Part shown: positions 24,847 to 33,301 of the stretch, piece by piece | Position numbering within the stretch: position 1 is the stretch's first letter | Layout of the letters: the number at the start of each line of letters is the position of its first letter | Source: Segatella copri | GTDB taxonomy: Bacteria > Bacteroidota > Bacteroidia > Bacteroidales > Bacteroidaceae | NCBI RefSeq assembly: GCF_019249795.2 | Contig: NZ_CP156891.1 | Location: 1,816,001 to 1,880,000, forward strand | Reading direction: 5' to 3' | DNA length: 64,000 bases | Program-made: the position numbers and the translations under genes | The notes under the pieces: generated by a model | Told to the model about the DNA's origin: nothing | Databases searched by the model: none | The model's input: the letters and a program-made list of their open reading frames with translations, nothing else

Positions 24847-27183
24847 ATGCAGCAAACAAACGTTCCTTTCAAGGTAGCCCTGGGTTACATCATCGTCGCC
24901 ATCGTACTGATTCTGGCGATAGGGTTGGTATATCGCAACACCACAACCGTGCTCGCTATCAACCAGGCAACCCGCGACTATATCGAAAAGCGACAGGCAG
25001 CCGACAGCACCATGTCCAACCTGCTCAAGGAGGAACAGACCAATCTGCAGCAGCTTACCCGCGCCATGCAGGGCAAGTCATCCCACAACTATCTGCATGA
25101 GAAGATGAACAGCCTCAACAGTGGCGAAGATTCCGTTGTCGTGCATTCCAAGGCACCCAAGACTCATGTGGCAAAGAACACCACCGTAGAGGTGATGAAA
25201 ACCCGCAAGGGCTTCTTTCGCCGCCTTGCCGATGCCTTCAAGAAGGAACATGCCGAAACGCTCAGCATCAGACGCGACAGCAACCAGGCTGTCACCGATA
25301 CCCTCTCTACCCCGGTCAACTTAGCCGGAAACGTAGCCGATATCCTGGAACAGATTGACCGCAAGGAGAAGCAGTCTACGCGCGATAACCACGATGCCAT
25401 CAACCGCGAGGTGAGAGACCTGCAGATAACCAATGCCCGCCTCGCCCTGCGCTCCTCCCAGCAGCTCAACGATATCCACCAGCGCGAACGTCAGGCGATG
25501 CAGCAGGCTATCAACCAGGCGATGCAGGCGCGCCAGAATCTGCTCTGGCAGATAGGTCTGCTTGCCATCGTAGCCATCACAGCCGCCGTCATCCTCGTCT
25601 ATTACATCTACCGCGATACGCAGAAGGAACGCATCTACCGCGAGAATCTCGAAGAGGCTAACGAGGAAATCAGGCGCATCATGAACCAGCGCGAACGCCT
25701 GCTCCTCACCATCACCCACGACATCAAGGCTCCGGCTGCCAGCATCTCGGGCTTCATCGACCTGATGAAGGATTATGTCGACACCCCGCAAGGCATCTCC
25801 TGTCTCAACAGCATCAAGGGTTCTGCCACCCATCTCTCCCGGCTCGTTGCCGCCCTGCTCGATTATCACCAGTTGGAAAACGGACTGATGAAGCTGAACC
25901 CTGTAGATTTCTCGCCTGCCGACATGTTCCGCCAGTGTGCCGGAGAGATGCAGATCCTGAGCCAGGAGAAGGGATTGGAACTGCATCTGGAGCTCGATGG
26001 CATCAGCAATCCGCAGACCTACTACCGTGCCGATGCCTTCCGTATCCGTCAGATACTCAACAACCTGGTTAGCAATGCCATCAAGTATACCGATAAGGGC
26101 AGCGTCACCATCCAGGCAGCCATCAGTCCCCAGCACCTCCTCACCTTCTCGGTAAGGGATACCGGCAAGGGCATGACCACCGAAGAGCGCCAGAAGGTAT
26201 TCCAGGCGTTCACCCGTCTGAAGAGTGCCCAGGGCATCGAGGGCACCGGTCTCGGGCTGAACATCACCCAGGAACTGGTTAATCTGCTTCAGGGCACCCT
26301 GCGTCTGGAATCCGTCAAGGACAAGGGCAGCACCTTCACCGTCACCATTCCGCTTGCCTTAGGTACCGCTCCTGCAGCAGAAGAGGCAGAAGAGCAGAAG
26401 CCCCTCGCCCCAACCAAGCCCCATTTCGAAAACCACAAGATACTGCTGCTCGATGACGACCCGTTGCAGCTCCGTCTGCTTCAGGAGATGCTGAAGAAGC
26501 TGATAGGCGACAGTTGGCAAGTCTTTGCCTGTCTGCATGTAGCCGAGGCGCTCACCATGCTCCACAACGAGCATCCTGCGCTGATGATGATGGATATAGA
26601 AATGCCCGAGATGAACGGCATCAAGATGATTCAGCACATCAACCACAGCCACATGAAGGTAGTAGCGATGACCGCCCACGATGCCAGCATCATCAGAGAG
26701 TTGAAAGAAGCCGGTTTCGACGATTGCCTCTTCAAGCCGTTCAGCACAGAGAAGCTGAAAGAAATCCTCGGATTAGAGGATGCAGCATCAGAAACAGAGG
26801 AAATAGCAGAGGAAACAAGGGATACTGCATCAGCAGAGGATATTACAGAGAAAACCAATAAGAAATCCCGCTTTGCAGCCCTCCTGACCTTTGCAGAAGG
26901 CGATCCGGAGGCAGAAGCCGAGATACTCAGCACCGTCAAGCAGGAGTTGTCATCCCATCTCCAGAACCTCCAGCAGGCAACAGAAGGCGAGTTATCAATA
27001 GAAGCCATCGGCAAGACAGCCCACAAGCTCCTCCCTATCGCCACGATGATAGAGATGGAGACCCGCCAGCACATCGCCGCCCTCGCTCCCGAGCATATCA
27101 GCGATCTGTCAGAATCTCAGATAAGAGCCTACACCCAGGCCATCATCGCCGACCTGAAGGGGCTTTTAAAGGTAAAAAAGTAA
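24847..27183 (+). CDS. Hybrid sensor histidine kinase with receiver and Hpt domains
   Basis: 778 residues. Transmembrane helices at about 10-27 and 233-257 enclose a periplasmic region rich in helix. The dimerisation/phosphoacceptor box is THDIKAPAAS with His291; N, G1 and G2 ATPase boxes follow (QILNNLVSNAIKY, DTGKGM, GTGLGLNI). A receiver domain has Asp583 (MMMDIEMPEMNG). A C-terminal Hpt domain has His726 (TAHKLLP). The phosphorelay H-D-H layout needs an external receiver, and the NtrC-type regulator at 22878 is the obvious partner. The last codons lie in a dispersed AAAAAGTAAAAAGG repeat. Confidence 0.93.
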   Translation: MQQTNVPFKVALGYIIVAIVLILAIGLVYRNTTTVLAINQATRDYIEKRQAADSTMSNLLKEEQTNLQQLTRAMQGKSSHNYLHEKMNSLNSGEDSVVVHSKAPKTHVAKNTTVEVMKTRKGFFRRLADAFKKEHAETLSIRRDSNQAVTDTLSTPVNLAGNVADILEQIDRKEKQSTRDNHDAINREVRDLQITNARLALRSSQQLNDIHQRERQAMQQAINQAMQARQNLLWQIGLLAIVAITAAVILVYYIYRDTQKERIYRENLEEANEEIRRIMNQRERLLLTITHDIKAPAASISGFIDLMKDYVDTPQGISCLNSIKGSATHLSRLVAALLDYHQLENGLMKLNPVDFSPADMFRQCAGEMQILSQEKGLELHLELDGISNPQTYYRADAFRIRQILNNLVSNAIKYTDKGSVTIQAAISPQHLLTFSVRDTGKGMTTEERQKVFQAFTRLKSAQGIEGTGLGLNITQELVNLLQGTLRLESVKDKGSTFTVTIPLALGTAPAAEEAEEQKPLAPTKPHFENHKILLLDDDPLQLRLLQEMLKKLIGDSWQVFACLHVAEALTMLHNEHPALMMMDIEMPEMNGIKMIQHINHSHMKVVAMTAHDASIIRELKEAGFDDCLFKPFSTEKLKEILGLEDAASETEEIAEETRDTASAEDITEKTNKKSRFAALLTFAEGDPEAEAEILSTVKQELSSHLQNLQQATEGELSIEAIGKTAHKLLPIATMIEMETRQHIAALAPEHISDLSESQIRAYTQAIIADLKGLLKVKK

Positions 27184-27362
27184 AAAGGTAAAAAGGGCCT
27201 ACCCCCCGTTCGTCCCCGTCCCCAGCGATTCCATCGCTGGTCCCCCGAAGGCAAAAAGCCCCTGATGCAAAAACACCAGGGGCTATTTTTCAAGACTTGA
27301 GGGGACGGGGACGAACGGGAGTTAAGGCTCTTTTTACCTTTTTACTTTTTTACCTTTTTACT
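27168..27362. repeat. Long nested inverted repeat between convergent genes
   Basis: Outer arms: AAAGGTAAAAAAGTAAAAAG (from 27169) and its complement CTTTTTACTTTTTTACC-like sequence (27330-27362). Middle arms: CCCGTTCGTCCCCGTCCC (27207 on) and GGGACGGGGACGAACGGG (27302-27320). A separate hairpin lies at the centre. The arms run into the stop regions of both flanking genes, so the whole 195 bp could fold as one structure. It includes a CAGCGATTCCATCGCTG palindrome. Confidence 0.8.
27257..27290. terminator. Bidirectional terminator hairpin
   Basis: AGCCCCTG (27257-27264) pairs with CAGGGGCT (27277-27284); AAAAA precedes and TTTTT follows, so it can act on both strands. It serves the kinase gene and the convergent BRO gene. 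Confidence 0.8.
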
Positions 27363-28356
27363 TTTCACACAGTTCCCAGTATCGCTGAGCAAGGTCATGG
27401 ATGAACTTTCGTCCTCGCTCGGTCCATACGAGATAGGTATGGGTGTAAGCTCTGCCCATCTTCTCCTGTCTGCCATCACTCTTCGGGTCTAGGAAGGCGC
27501 TGTAGCGGGTACGGCTCTTGGCTAAACCCATGTGAGCATAATCAGCATAGAGGAGATACTGACCGCTCTGGTAGTACTGGATATGCAGAGCACAGAGCGA
27601 GCGGTTCAACTCCTGCGCAGTGATACCGAGTTCCTTCGCAATCTGCGTAGTAGTGAAGCAGGAAACGGAATCGAGCACGTTATCGCTATAGAGCGCTTTC
27701 GGCAGAAGATTACCCACCTGATTCTCCAACTGGATGATGTTATCACCACTCTTAGCGATGTGAACCACCTGTTCATCTACAACATCATTCAAGCGGCGTA
27801 TTTCCGTATCCTGTTCGCCGATGAGCTTCTTCTGCTGTTCAATCTGCAGGCGCTGTTTCTTCAGCAGATTCTCCTTCTCCTTGAGCGTAGCACGGAGAAT
27901 TTCTTCAGCATGTCGGATTGTCTCCTCATCGCTCTCTCCCTGCTGCACCGGAATATAACCGCCCGTCTTGCGAATCTGCGGCAGCACATCTGAAGTAACC
28001 CAGTTCTTGAATTTCACGGCAGTAGGAAGCTTAGAGCCGAGAACTAAAGCATAGAAACCGCTCTCGTTGACATAGAGCATCAGAGTACGACGCATCGCCG
28101 AGGTTCCATCTTTCTTCAGACCGGTTGCTACCCATGTACGGCGTTTCGCCGTATCAAGTGGTTTAACTAACTGATCTACAGCATCATTCGCTCTCTTATA
28201 TCCCAGTACATTACAGAGATCCTTTGCACAGAACAATGGCTCCCCATTTTCATCGGTCAAGGTACGAACCTTACCGAATTCAGAGTTTTCAAACACGACA
28301 GCAAATGCAGCCTTCTTATCCATTTCTACTTTATTTGTATTAACTGACTTTACCAT
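27358..28356 (-). CDS. BRO-N / phage antirepressor-type protein
   Basis: 332 residues. The N-terminal 130 residues match the BRO-N domain (GEPLFCAKDLCNVLGYKRA and LYVNESGFYALVLGSKLPTA). A coiled coil spans about 150-215 (KEKENLLKKQRLQIEQQKKL). The C-terminal part resembles the KilA-C/ANT antirepressor end. Such proteins bind DNA or repressors in phages and plasmids. It is the last gene of a five-gene leftward module. Codons for DTAKRRTWVATG coincide with a palindromic repeat also found in intergenic DNA at 11433, so either the repeat inserted here or it derived from such a gene. Confidence 0.85.
   Translation of the reverse strand: MVKSVNTNKVEMDKKAAFAVVFENSEFGKVRTLTDENGEPLFCAKDLCNVLGYKRANDAVDQLVKPLDTAKRRTWVATGLKKDGTSAMRRTLMLYVNESGFYALVLGSKLPTAVKFKNWVTSDVLPQIRKTGGYIPVQQGESDEETIRHAEEILRATLKEKENLLKKQRLQIEQQKKLIGEQDTEIRRLNDVVDEQVVHIAKSGDNIIQLENQVGNLLPKALYSDNVLDSVSCFTTTQIAKELGITAQELNRSLCALHIQYYQSGQYLLYADYAHMGLAKSRTRYSAFLDPKSDGRQEKMGRAYTHTYLVWTERGRKFIHDLAQRYWELCEK
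28129..28159. repeat. Palindromic repeat TACGGCGTTTCGCCGTA, copy 2, inside the BRO gene
   Basis: Identical to the intergenic copy at 11433-11463 except the central triplet. On the coding strand it supplies residues around 66-76 of the BRO protein without breaking the frame. Confidence 0.8.
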
Positions 28357-28383
28357 AATAATTTGTTTTTAAAATAATCACTA

Positions 28384-28432
28384 ACAATTCAACACTCAAC
28401 ATTCAAAAATCAACATTCAACACTCAACATTA
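28384..28432. repeat. AACATT/CAACACTCAACATT repeat between BRO and DUF5675 genes
   Basis: Five to six tandem CAACATT / CAACACT units fill this gap and reach the stop codon of the DUF5675 gene. Confidence 0.75.
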
Positions 28433-28990
28433 CAAAACGGTAATCCAAACGCTCTCCTCCCGTTCCCTCGCTGCGGTAATGGCATTGATAAGCCTGTACA
28501 GCCAGATGCGGGAATTAAAGACGGCACCCTGTAATTTATTTTCACCTACCAGAATGCAGCCCTGCGTATCATCAGGATAATTACCGGCATGAATGCGGAT
28601 GCCCTCAAAATCAGGAACACCCTGCACCAGCGGAAGCCACTTCTTAAACCTTGGCGATTTCGAGATAACAACAGGATACGAGCCTTCCGGTATCGCCGTA
28701 TGCCCCGGTATCTTGCGGGCTTTCTTGCCCGACACCCTACTGTACCGTCCATCCTCCTCTTCCGGTTTCAGTTCGATACCCAGGAGGTTTCTCCACGTAG
28801 GCTCCAGGGTATCACAGAAGTAATGCTCCTTGTCCAACTTCGCCTTATCGAAGCTATGTTCAAAGACACGCTTGTCGCCTATTTTTACCCCCGAACGCCA
28901 AGTACGTTTCACATCCTTATCGCTCAGGATATAAAGATGACCTATCGTATAAGTCTTCTTCTTTGCTATTCTTTTTACTACTATTTCCAT
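28430..28990 (-). CDS. DUF5675 family protein
   Basis: 186 residues, no signal peptide. The diagnostic segments are [44 protein letters not shown] and [12 protein letters not shown]. The conserved His, Asp and Cys in IHAGN and DTQGC would fit a catalytic site, but the function of DUF5675 is not known to me. It is common in Bacteroidota prophages and in primase-like modules such as this. Start is 3 bp after the primase-like stop, showing translational coupling. Confidence 0.85.
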   Translation of the reverse strand: MEIVVKRIAKKKTYTIGHLYILSDKDVKRTWRSGVKIGDKRVFEHSFDKAKLDKEHYFCDTLEPTWRNLLGIELKPEEEDGRYSRVSGKKARKIPGHTAIPEGSYPVVISKSPRFKKWLPLVQGVPDFEGIRIHAGNYPDDTQGCILVGENKLQGAVFNSRIWLYRLINAITAAREREESVWITVL

Positions 28991-28993
28991 ACG

Positions 28994-31468
28994 CTATGAA
29001 TTCTCCTTTCGGAATTTAAGTTTAATAAAAACTGAGGAACTGAGGAATTGAGGAACTGAGTCGTTCTCCTTAGCCCTGATGTAATGGCGATCCTTCCAGT
29101 TTCCCAACATCTTGGAAGTACCTTTCTGACTCATCCCGTTTGCTACACGCAAGTCTATCACCTGCTGGTAAGTAAACTCATCCGGCAACTGCATCAGCAT
29201 GTTGGAAGGTCCTCGTTTGCTCGACTTCTCGCCTGTATCATTAGCCCTCTTGATGGCATCACCGAAGAAACGCATCTTACAGTAGAGGTCGTAACGCTCG
29301 CTCCAGCGGATGAACTCATCTATCTCCGGCTCCCATTTACAACCGTTCGCCACATACAGCACACACGCCTTCAGGTAGGCGATGACGTTGGCACGGAAGG
29401 AAAGGTTCTCGTAAACCCTATCCTGCGACAGGCGCGAGAACTCAGCATTCTCATCCTTCAGTTTAAGGGCAAGCTGGAATGCCTCAGGGCAGTCAATCAG
29501 TCCCCTGGCGTTGTTCAGATTCTCAATATAAGGCTTCAGCGCCTCACGGTAAGCATCATCGTAATCGCCGTAAACAGGCATTTCGTCACCGATTTCACGC
29601 TCCGGAATGGTACAGAAATTGATACGGCTTATCGGACCGTCTGTCAAAACTTTTGAGAAGTAGCGTTGCCCTTTCTGAATGGTGGTAGATGCATTCCAGT
29701 TGAACCTGATCGTTACCCTTTCTGTCACACTTTGAACGCCCACGCGCTGTTGGCCAAAGAGGTTGAAGGGGTCGAAGGCGAGGCACATGATGCGGAACTG
29801 CTGGTTACCGCTACCCCGGAGTGCATCAAACTGGTCCAGCTCGTTAAGCGAAGTATAGAGGAAACGCCCCTGCGCCTCTGCGGTTCGCATCACGAATGCC
29901 GGACTGGTCATATCAGCATCAATCTCCTGTATAACGAGATTATCCGGTCGTTTGCGCTTATCCTTGTTGGCACCCTTGCGCGTCACTTCCTCCTTCCATT
30001 CCTTCTCACGTTTCAGATTCTCCGCATCCCGCTTTCTGATATCCTCCATAATATACCTAATCGGCTTATCCACAGACGATTTACCTGCGCCCGTACCGGC
30101 AAGCAAACACGTAGAAAGCGTAGCTTCATGCACTACATTATCAATATACCGGAAGCTCGTCTGCCAGAGGTGAGTAGCCAACGGTGGAAAGATAGCGTGC
30201 GCCACTGCCGGCTTATAAACCTCCGGTGTCCGAGATATCAGCAGTTCCACCAGTTTCGGCAGTTTCTCCGGCATCGCTGGCGGTTCCGGATAATCCTCGT
30301 CGCTACTTTGAACTTGGAGATTTGAACTTTGAACTGTATAATTACCATCTGCATTTGAATTTTTCACTCTTCGTTCTTCACTCTTCACTTCATTCGCCTT
30401 CTGCTCCGCCAGCGCATTCACCCTTATCACATCCCTCGACATCGGCTTGGAGCTGTCAGCATATTTCGCATAGAAATCATGTATCAGCTGATGGCAGTCA
30501 TCCTCCTGATAGTAGCTCGGCATTTTCGTCCTCACCACCTTCATCAGTTCCTCCTCGCTCATCACCCTCGAAGCGCCTGCGCTCATGATAGCGAGGAGCG
30601 AAGAGTGCCGAGACCCAACGGTATCAATCGCCATTCCTTCAAGCCCAGCCGACTGCACGAACAGATCAAAGGCTATCAGATTCTTCTCGCTAGCCTCTCC
30701 CAGTTCACCAGAGCCACGATTGCCCGAAAGTCTATTGTTTTGAACTTTGTCATTACTATTGCTATTAACAGTAAACTGTAAACTATTAACTTTTGCATCC
30801 CCTCTTCCGTCTACGGTCAACCCACGGTCCAGAAAAGCCTTTCTGCGAGCCTGTATTTCGCTCTCCGGCAGCACCGCGCACCACATTTTAGACCGGTAGA
30901 TTTCCGAGTCCTTATCCGTCAGGAAAATCATCCTTTCAGGTGTGATGCAGCTCTCATCATAAGGCACACCCAGCGCCTCACAATACGCCTTCTGCGTCTC
31001 CTCGATGGTCATCCCAACCGGCATTCTAATCCCGATATGCAGCTTCTTGCGAGCGCTATAACAGAGATGCAGCAAACTCCCATTCCAGATACCCGAAGAG
31101 CAGTTCAGCTTGCGCGCCTTCTCAATCGCCTTCTCCACATACTCCTTATCATCCACATCGATAATCGTCTGGAAGAGAAAGCTTTCCGGCAAGGCAGCCT
31201 CCTGTCTGCGCACATTATTCTTGAACATGCCGTAGTGCGGACAGAAGAAAGGCAGCTCGCTCTTGAGCCTCTCCTGCGCCTTCTTCACCGCCTGCGCATC
31301 GTTCAAATCCACTCCGTCAATCGGCAATTCACCCCGAATCTGCTGAATCATCTTCTTGATTTCCTTCGACCCGATGACCTTATCATAAGTATCGATATTG
31401 TAAGAAAAAACTTTCCCTTTATTTCCCTTACGATAAGGATTAATTGCCACTACATGTACTGTCTCCAT
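28994..31468 (-). CDS. Primase/helicase-like protein with BT4734 (VirE) N-terminal domain
   Basis: 824 residues. Residues 1-210 match the BT4734-type N-terminal domain (FQTIIDVDDKEYVEKAIEKA and the SEIYRSKMWCAVLPE end). From about residue 430 a DUF3987-like ATPase part follows, with P-loop LLAGTGAGKSSV and a Walker-B-like segment (FLYTSLNELDQFD). Proteins of this kind are replication or maintenance proteins of integrated elements. Three internal stretches are repeat-derived and in frame: about residues 222-245 (VNSLQFTVNSNSND), 359-388 (VKSEERRVKNS, VQSSNLQVQSS) and the C-terminus (DSVPQFLSSSVF). They fall in linkers or the tail, so the gene is probably functional. Confidence 0.83.
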   Translation of the reverse strand: METVHVVAINPYRKGNKGKVFSYNIDTYDKVIGSKEIKKMIQQIRGELPIDGVDLNDAQAVKKAQERLKSELPFFCPHYGMFKNNVRRQEAALPESFLFQTIIDVDDKEYVEKAIEKARKLNCSSGIWNGSLLHLCYSARKKLHIGIRMPVGMTIEETQKAYCEALGVPYDESCITPERMIFLTDKDSEIYRSKMWCAVLPESEIQARRKAFLDRGLTVDGRGDAKVNSLQFTVNSNSNDKVQNNRLSGNRGSGELGEASEKNLIAFDLFVQSAGLEGMAIDTVGSRHSSLLAIMSAGASRVMSEEELMKVVRTKMPSYYQEDDCHQLIHDFYAKYADSSKPMSRDVIRVNALAEQKANEVKSEERRVKNSNADGNYTVQSSNLQVQSSDEDYPEPPAMPEKLPKLVELLISRTPEVYKPAVAHAIFPPLATHLWQTSFRYIDNVVHEATLSTCLLAGTGAGKSSVDKPIRYIMEDIRKRDAENLKREKEWKEEVTRKGANKDKRKRPDNLVIQEIDADMTSPAFVMRTAEAQGRFLYTSLNELDQFDALRGSGNQQFRIMCLAFDPFNLFGQQRVGVQSVTERVTIRFNWNASTTIQKGQRYFSKVLTDGPISRINFCTIPEREIGDEMPVYGDYDDAYREALKPYIENLNNARGLIDCPEAFQLALKLKDENAEFSRLSQDRVYENLSFRANVIAYLKACVLYVANGCKWEPEIDEFIRWSERYDLYCKMRFFGDAIKRANDTGEKSSKRGPSNMLMQLPDEFTYQQVIDLRVANGMSQKGTSKMLGNWKDRHYIRAKENDSVPQFLSSSVFIKLKFRKENS
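29028..29063. repeat. CTCAGTTCCTCAG-type repeat inside the 3' end of the primase-like gene
   Basis: Plus-strand AAAACTGAGGAACTGAGGAA is the unit found at 34168-34211 and inverted at 34006-34050. It encodes SVPQFLSSS near the protein's C-terminus. Confidence 0.8.
30305..30392. repeat. TTGAACTTTGAACT + CACTCTTCGTTC repeat inside the primase-like gene
   Basis: Same two phrases as the rimM-dxr spacer at 100-172. In the gene they encode KSEERRVKN and SSNLQVQSS without changing frame. Confidence 0.8.
30733..30803. repeat. TTGAACTTTG / CAGTAAACTGTAAAC repeat inside the primase-like gene
   Basis: A simple repeat with AACAGTAAACTGTAAACTAT and TTTTGAACTTTGTC; encodes VNSLQFTVNS plus flanks. Composition differs from the surrounding codons. 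Confidence 0.7.
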
Positions 31469-31486
31469 TTTACCTCCATATTTTTA

Positions 31487-31999
31487 TTAATCGAACACTT
31501 CGCTGTTAATCATGATATACCCTGAGCCATAGCTTACATTGATAGGCAGAATTAGCGAGTTATCCGAAATCTCGTCGACCCCGTTCGCCTCGAAGAGCGA
31601 AGCATTCTCAGCATCATTCAGTCTGCTCTTGACGAACCCTAGCACCCATTTTGCCGCAATCTTCTCGGCAGCAACACGCCTGTCTACAAGGTCCTTCACC
31701 AGCTGTTCATCGCAGAAGTTGATATCCGCATTCACGTTCTCAGCCTCCGCTTCCTCCTTTCCCATTTCCTGGTTCTCGAAGAAGAGGTTATACTTGATTT
31801 TCATATCCTTCATCATCATGATGTTCAGATTTTTCAGTTCCCCCTCCGAGTCAGCAATCGTCTCATAGAGTTTCTGTACCGACTTCTTGAAGATGTTCTT
31901 CACGTCCATCAGGCAGTAATAGATTTTGCCTCCAATCACCACCACCCTCAGTTTTCCGTACTGCGGATGAACAAAATAAAAAGGTTTCATTGCTTTCAT
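31487..31999 (-). CDS. Short BRO-N-like regulator
   Basis: 170 residues from ATG 31999, preceded by AAAAAGGAATATTGAAA; an earlier ATG at 32038 adds residues lying in the terminator region and was not used. The first 60 residues (FVHPQYGKLRVVVIGGKIYY then CLMDVKNIFKKSVQ) resemble a minimal BRO-N domain. The rest is acidic with a helical QLVKDLVDRRVAAEKIAAKW stretch. Probably a DNA-binding regulator of the element, not certain. Lies 18 bp upstream of the primase-like gene. Confidence 0.6.
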   Translation of the reverse strand: MKAMKPFYFVHPQYGKLRVVVIGGKIYYCLMDVKNIFKKSVQKLYETIADSEGELKNLNIMMMKDMKIKYNLFFENQEMGKEEAEAENVNADINFCDEQLVKDLVDRRVAAEKIAAKWVLGFVKSRLNDAENASLFEANGVDEISDNSLILPINVSYGSGYIMINSEVFD

Positions 32000-32062
32000 T
32001 TTCAATATTCCTTTTTTTAAAGTTGGGCGCTCCCACAACGGTTGATGTGCCTATACACAAAA

Positions 32063-32104
32063 GCCCCCGAAACCCAGACCATATCGGTTCTGAATTCCGG
32101 GGGC
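32063..32104 (-). terminator. Terminator/attenuator hairpin upstream of the short BRO-like gene
   Basis: GCCCCCG (32063-32069) pairs with CGGGGGC (32098-32104), with further partial pairing inside (AGACC/GGTTCT). On the minus strand a TTTTG follows. It lies between the operator-like palindrome and the next gene, so some transcripts may stop here. Confidence 0.6.
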
Positions 32105-32129
32105 AAAATTACAACAAGATGCTGAAACC

Positions 32130-32162
32130 TACCTGGTACGTACCTGGTACGCGTACCAGGTA
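32130..32162. promoter_or_regulatory. Operator-like 22 bp palindrome with an extra half-site
   Basis: TACCTGGTAC-GC-GTACCAGGTA (32141-32162) is a perfect 22 bp palindrome, preceded by another TACCTGGTACG half-site at 32130-32140. It sits in the gap between two module genes and has no coding explanation. It looks like the binding site of a dimeric regulator of this module. Confidence 0.7.
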
Positions 32163-32206
32163 CGAATTAATTTATGAAACGTCATTCACGTTATATAACA
32201 GACTAA

Positions 32207-32608
32207 CTAACAGATATTTATCGATTTTGCAGTTTCTCCGATAAATCCAGACATCTGTTGCTGCTCCATCCCTTTATTAAAGGCAGAGCGAAGATTCTCC
32301 TTGTCAATATTCCAAAAGGTGCCAAACACCACCCATACATTCTGTATGCCGAGTTTGGTAGAAATCTGGAATGCAAGAACTGCAGTTTTAGCTACAGAGA
32401 GTCCCTTAGGCTGGAAATGCTCATCAAGAAAGCCATGTATCGCCAAACTGGAGAGCACCATTAACCCCTGAGGATTAGCAAGAGATTCTGGCAGCGGTCG
32501 GAATTTCTCTTCTGCCTTTGCCTTTTCTTCCTTCTTCTTAGATCCATCACCATAATTTTCAATATACGTTGCATTATCGTGCAATTCAATTGTTCTATTA
32601 TCACTCAT
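32207..32608 (-). CDS. Hypothetical protein, first gene of the leftward mobile-element module
   Basis: 133 residues from ATG 32608 (MSDNRTIELHDNATYIENYG). A longer reading to 32746 exists, but its extra 46 residues look unrelated. A Lys/Glu-rich segment (GSKKKEEKAKAEEKF) is followed by a helical C-terminal domain (LMVLSSLAIHGFLDEHF and VVFGTFWNIDKENLRSAF). I do not recognise a family. It precedes the operator-like palindrome and the BRO-like gene, and has a long leader from the promoter at 32992-33024. Confidence 0.6.
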   Translation of the reverse strand: MSDNRTIELHDNATYIENYGDGSKKKEEKAKAEEKFRPLPESLANPQGLMVLSSLAIHGFLDEHFQPKGLSVAKTAVLAFQISTKLGIQNVWVVFGTFWNIDKENLRSAFNKGMEQQQMSGFIGETAKSINIC

Positions 32609-32985
32609 AATTACTATGTTTTTAGATTCTATATAATTTACAATAAACTCACTGTCCAGACTTAAATAGACATCTGTTATGAAAATACACAGAGACTTTA
32701 TCCTCGACAGATTGCGCTTGATTCGCATACTTAAGTTTTTCTTCATATTGTATTCTTATTGTAGTTGTTTAAATTTTCTTGCCTCATTATAGCAGAGTAT
32801 GATTGTTTGCGCTAACAATTTATGAGGGCGTAAGCAGCTGGAGTGCTGGTGATCGTCTCTTATCGTGAGACGTGGGACCGATTCTACATCTTTTTCCTTT
32901 TGTTGAAAATTTAAGTTAATAATATGACCAAAAGATGCGTTTTCAGTATCTAAGGCCGGTTAATACTATCTTCCTCCTATTTTTC
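32609..32985 (-). other. Long untranslated leader with hairpin
   Basis: From the predicted start near 32985 to the ATG at 32608 is about 375 nt without a convincing gene. It contains the hairpin CGTCTC (32854-32859) / GAGACG (32867-32872). It may hold a leader peptide (ATG 32746) or a regulatory RNA. Confidence 0.4.
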
Positions 32986-32991
32986 GAGATG

Positions 32992-33024
32992 CAAATATAT
33001 AAAAAATATTAATATGCTCACAAA
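32992..33024 (-). promoter_or_regulatory. Promoter of the leftward mobile-element module
   Basis: Minus strand TTTG (complement of 33021-33024), 21 bp, TATATTTG (complement of 32992-32999). Confidence 0.6.
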
Positions 33025-33301
33025 TTAAACTTGATATTAACACGATTTTAACACAATTAGTAATAGAAAATAAGTTTAAGCACAAGTATAGTATAAGTTA
33101 TACACAAAATCATCATCAGAAGCCCATAAATAAAAAGGGCACGGAGATAAACTCCATGTCCCAAAACACTTACGAATCCTATAGGCTGTTATGCCTGATA
33201 ATTATACCTAACAAAATGTATGAAGAAATTCTATTTGATATCCATACCACTGACATGAAGACCAGGACCACCACCGGCTGTATAACCACGGCGTAGGATT
33301 G
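33025..33301. other. AT-rich gap, no gene supported
   Basis: It contains the weak repeat GGGCACGGAG...CTCCATGTCCC (33138-33163, terminator-like). A minus-strand peptide-coding stretch (RRGYTAGGGPGLHVSGMDIK, ending at 33230) has no start and could be the end of a lost gene. Confidence 0.4.
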
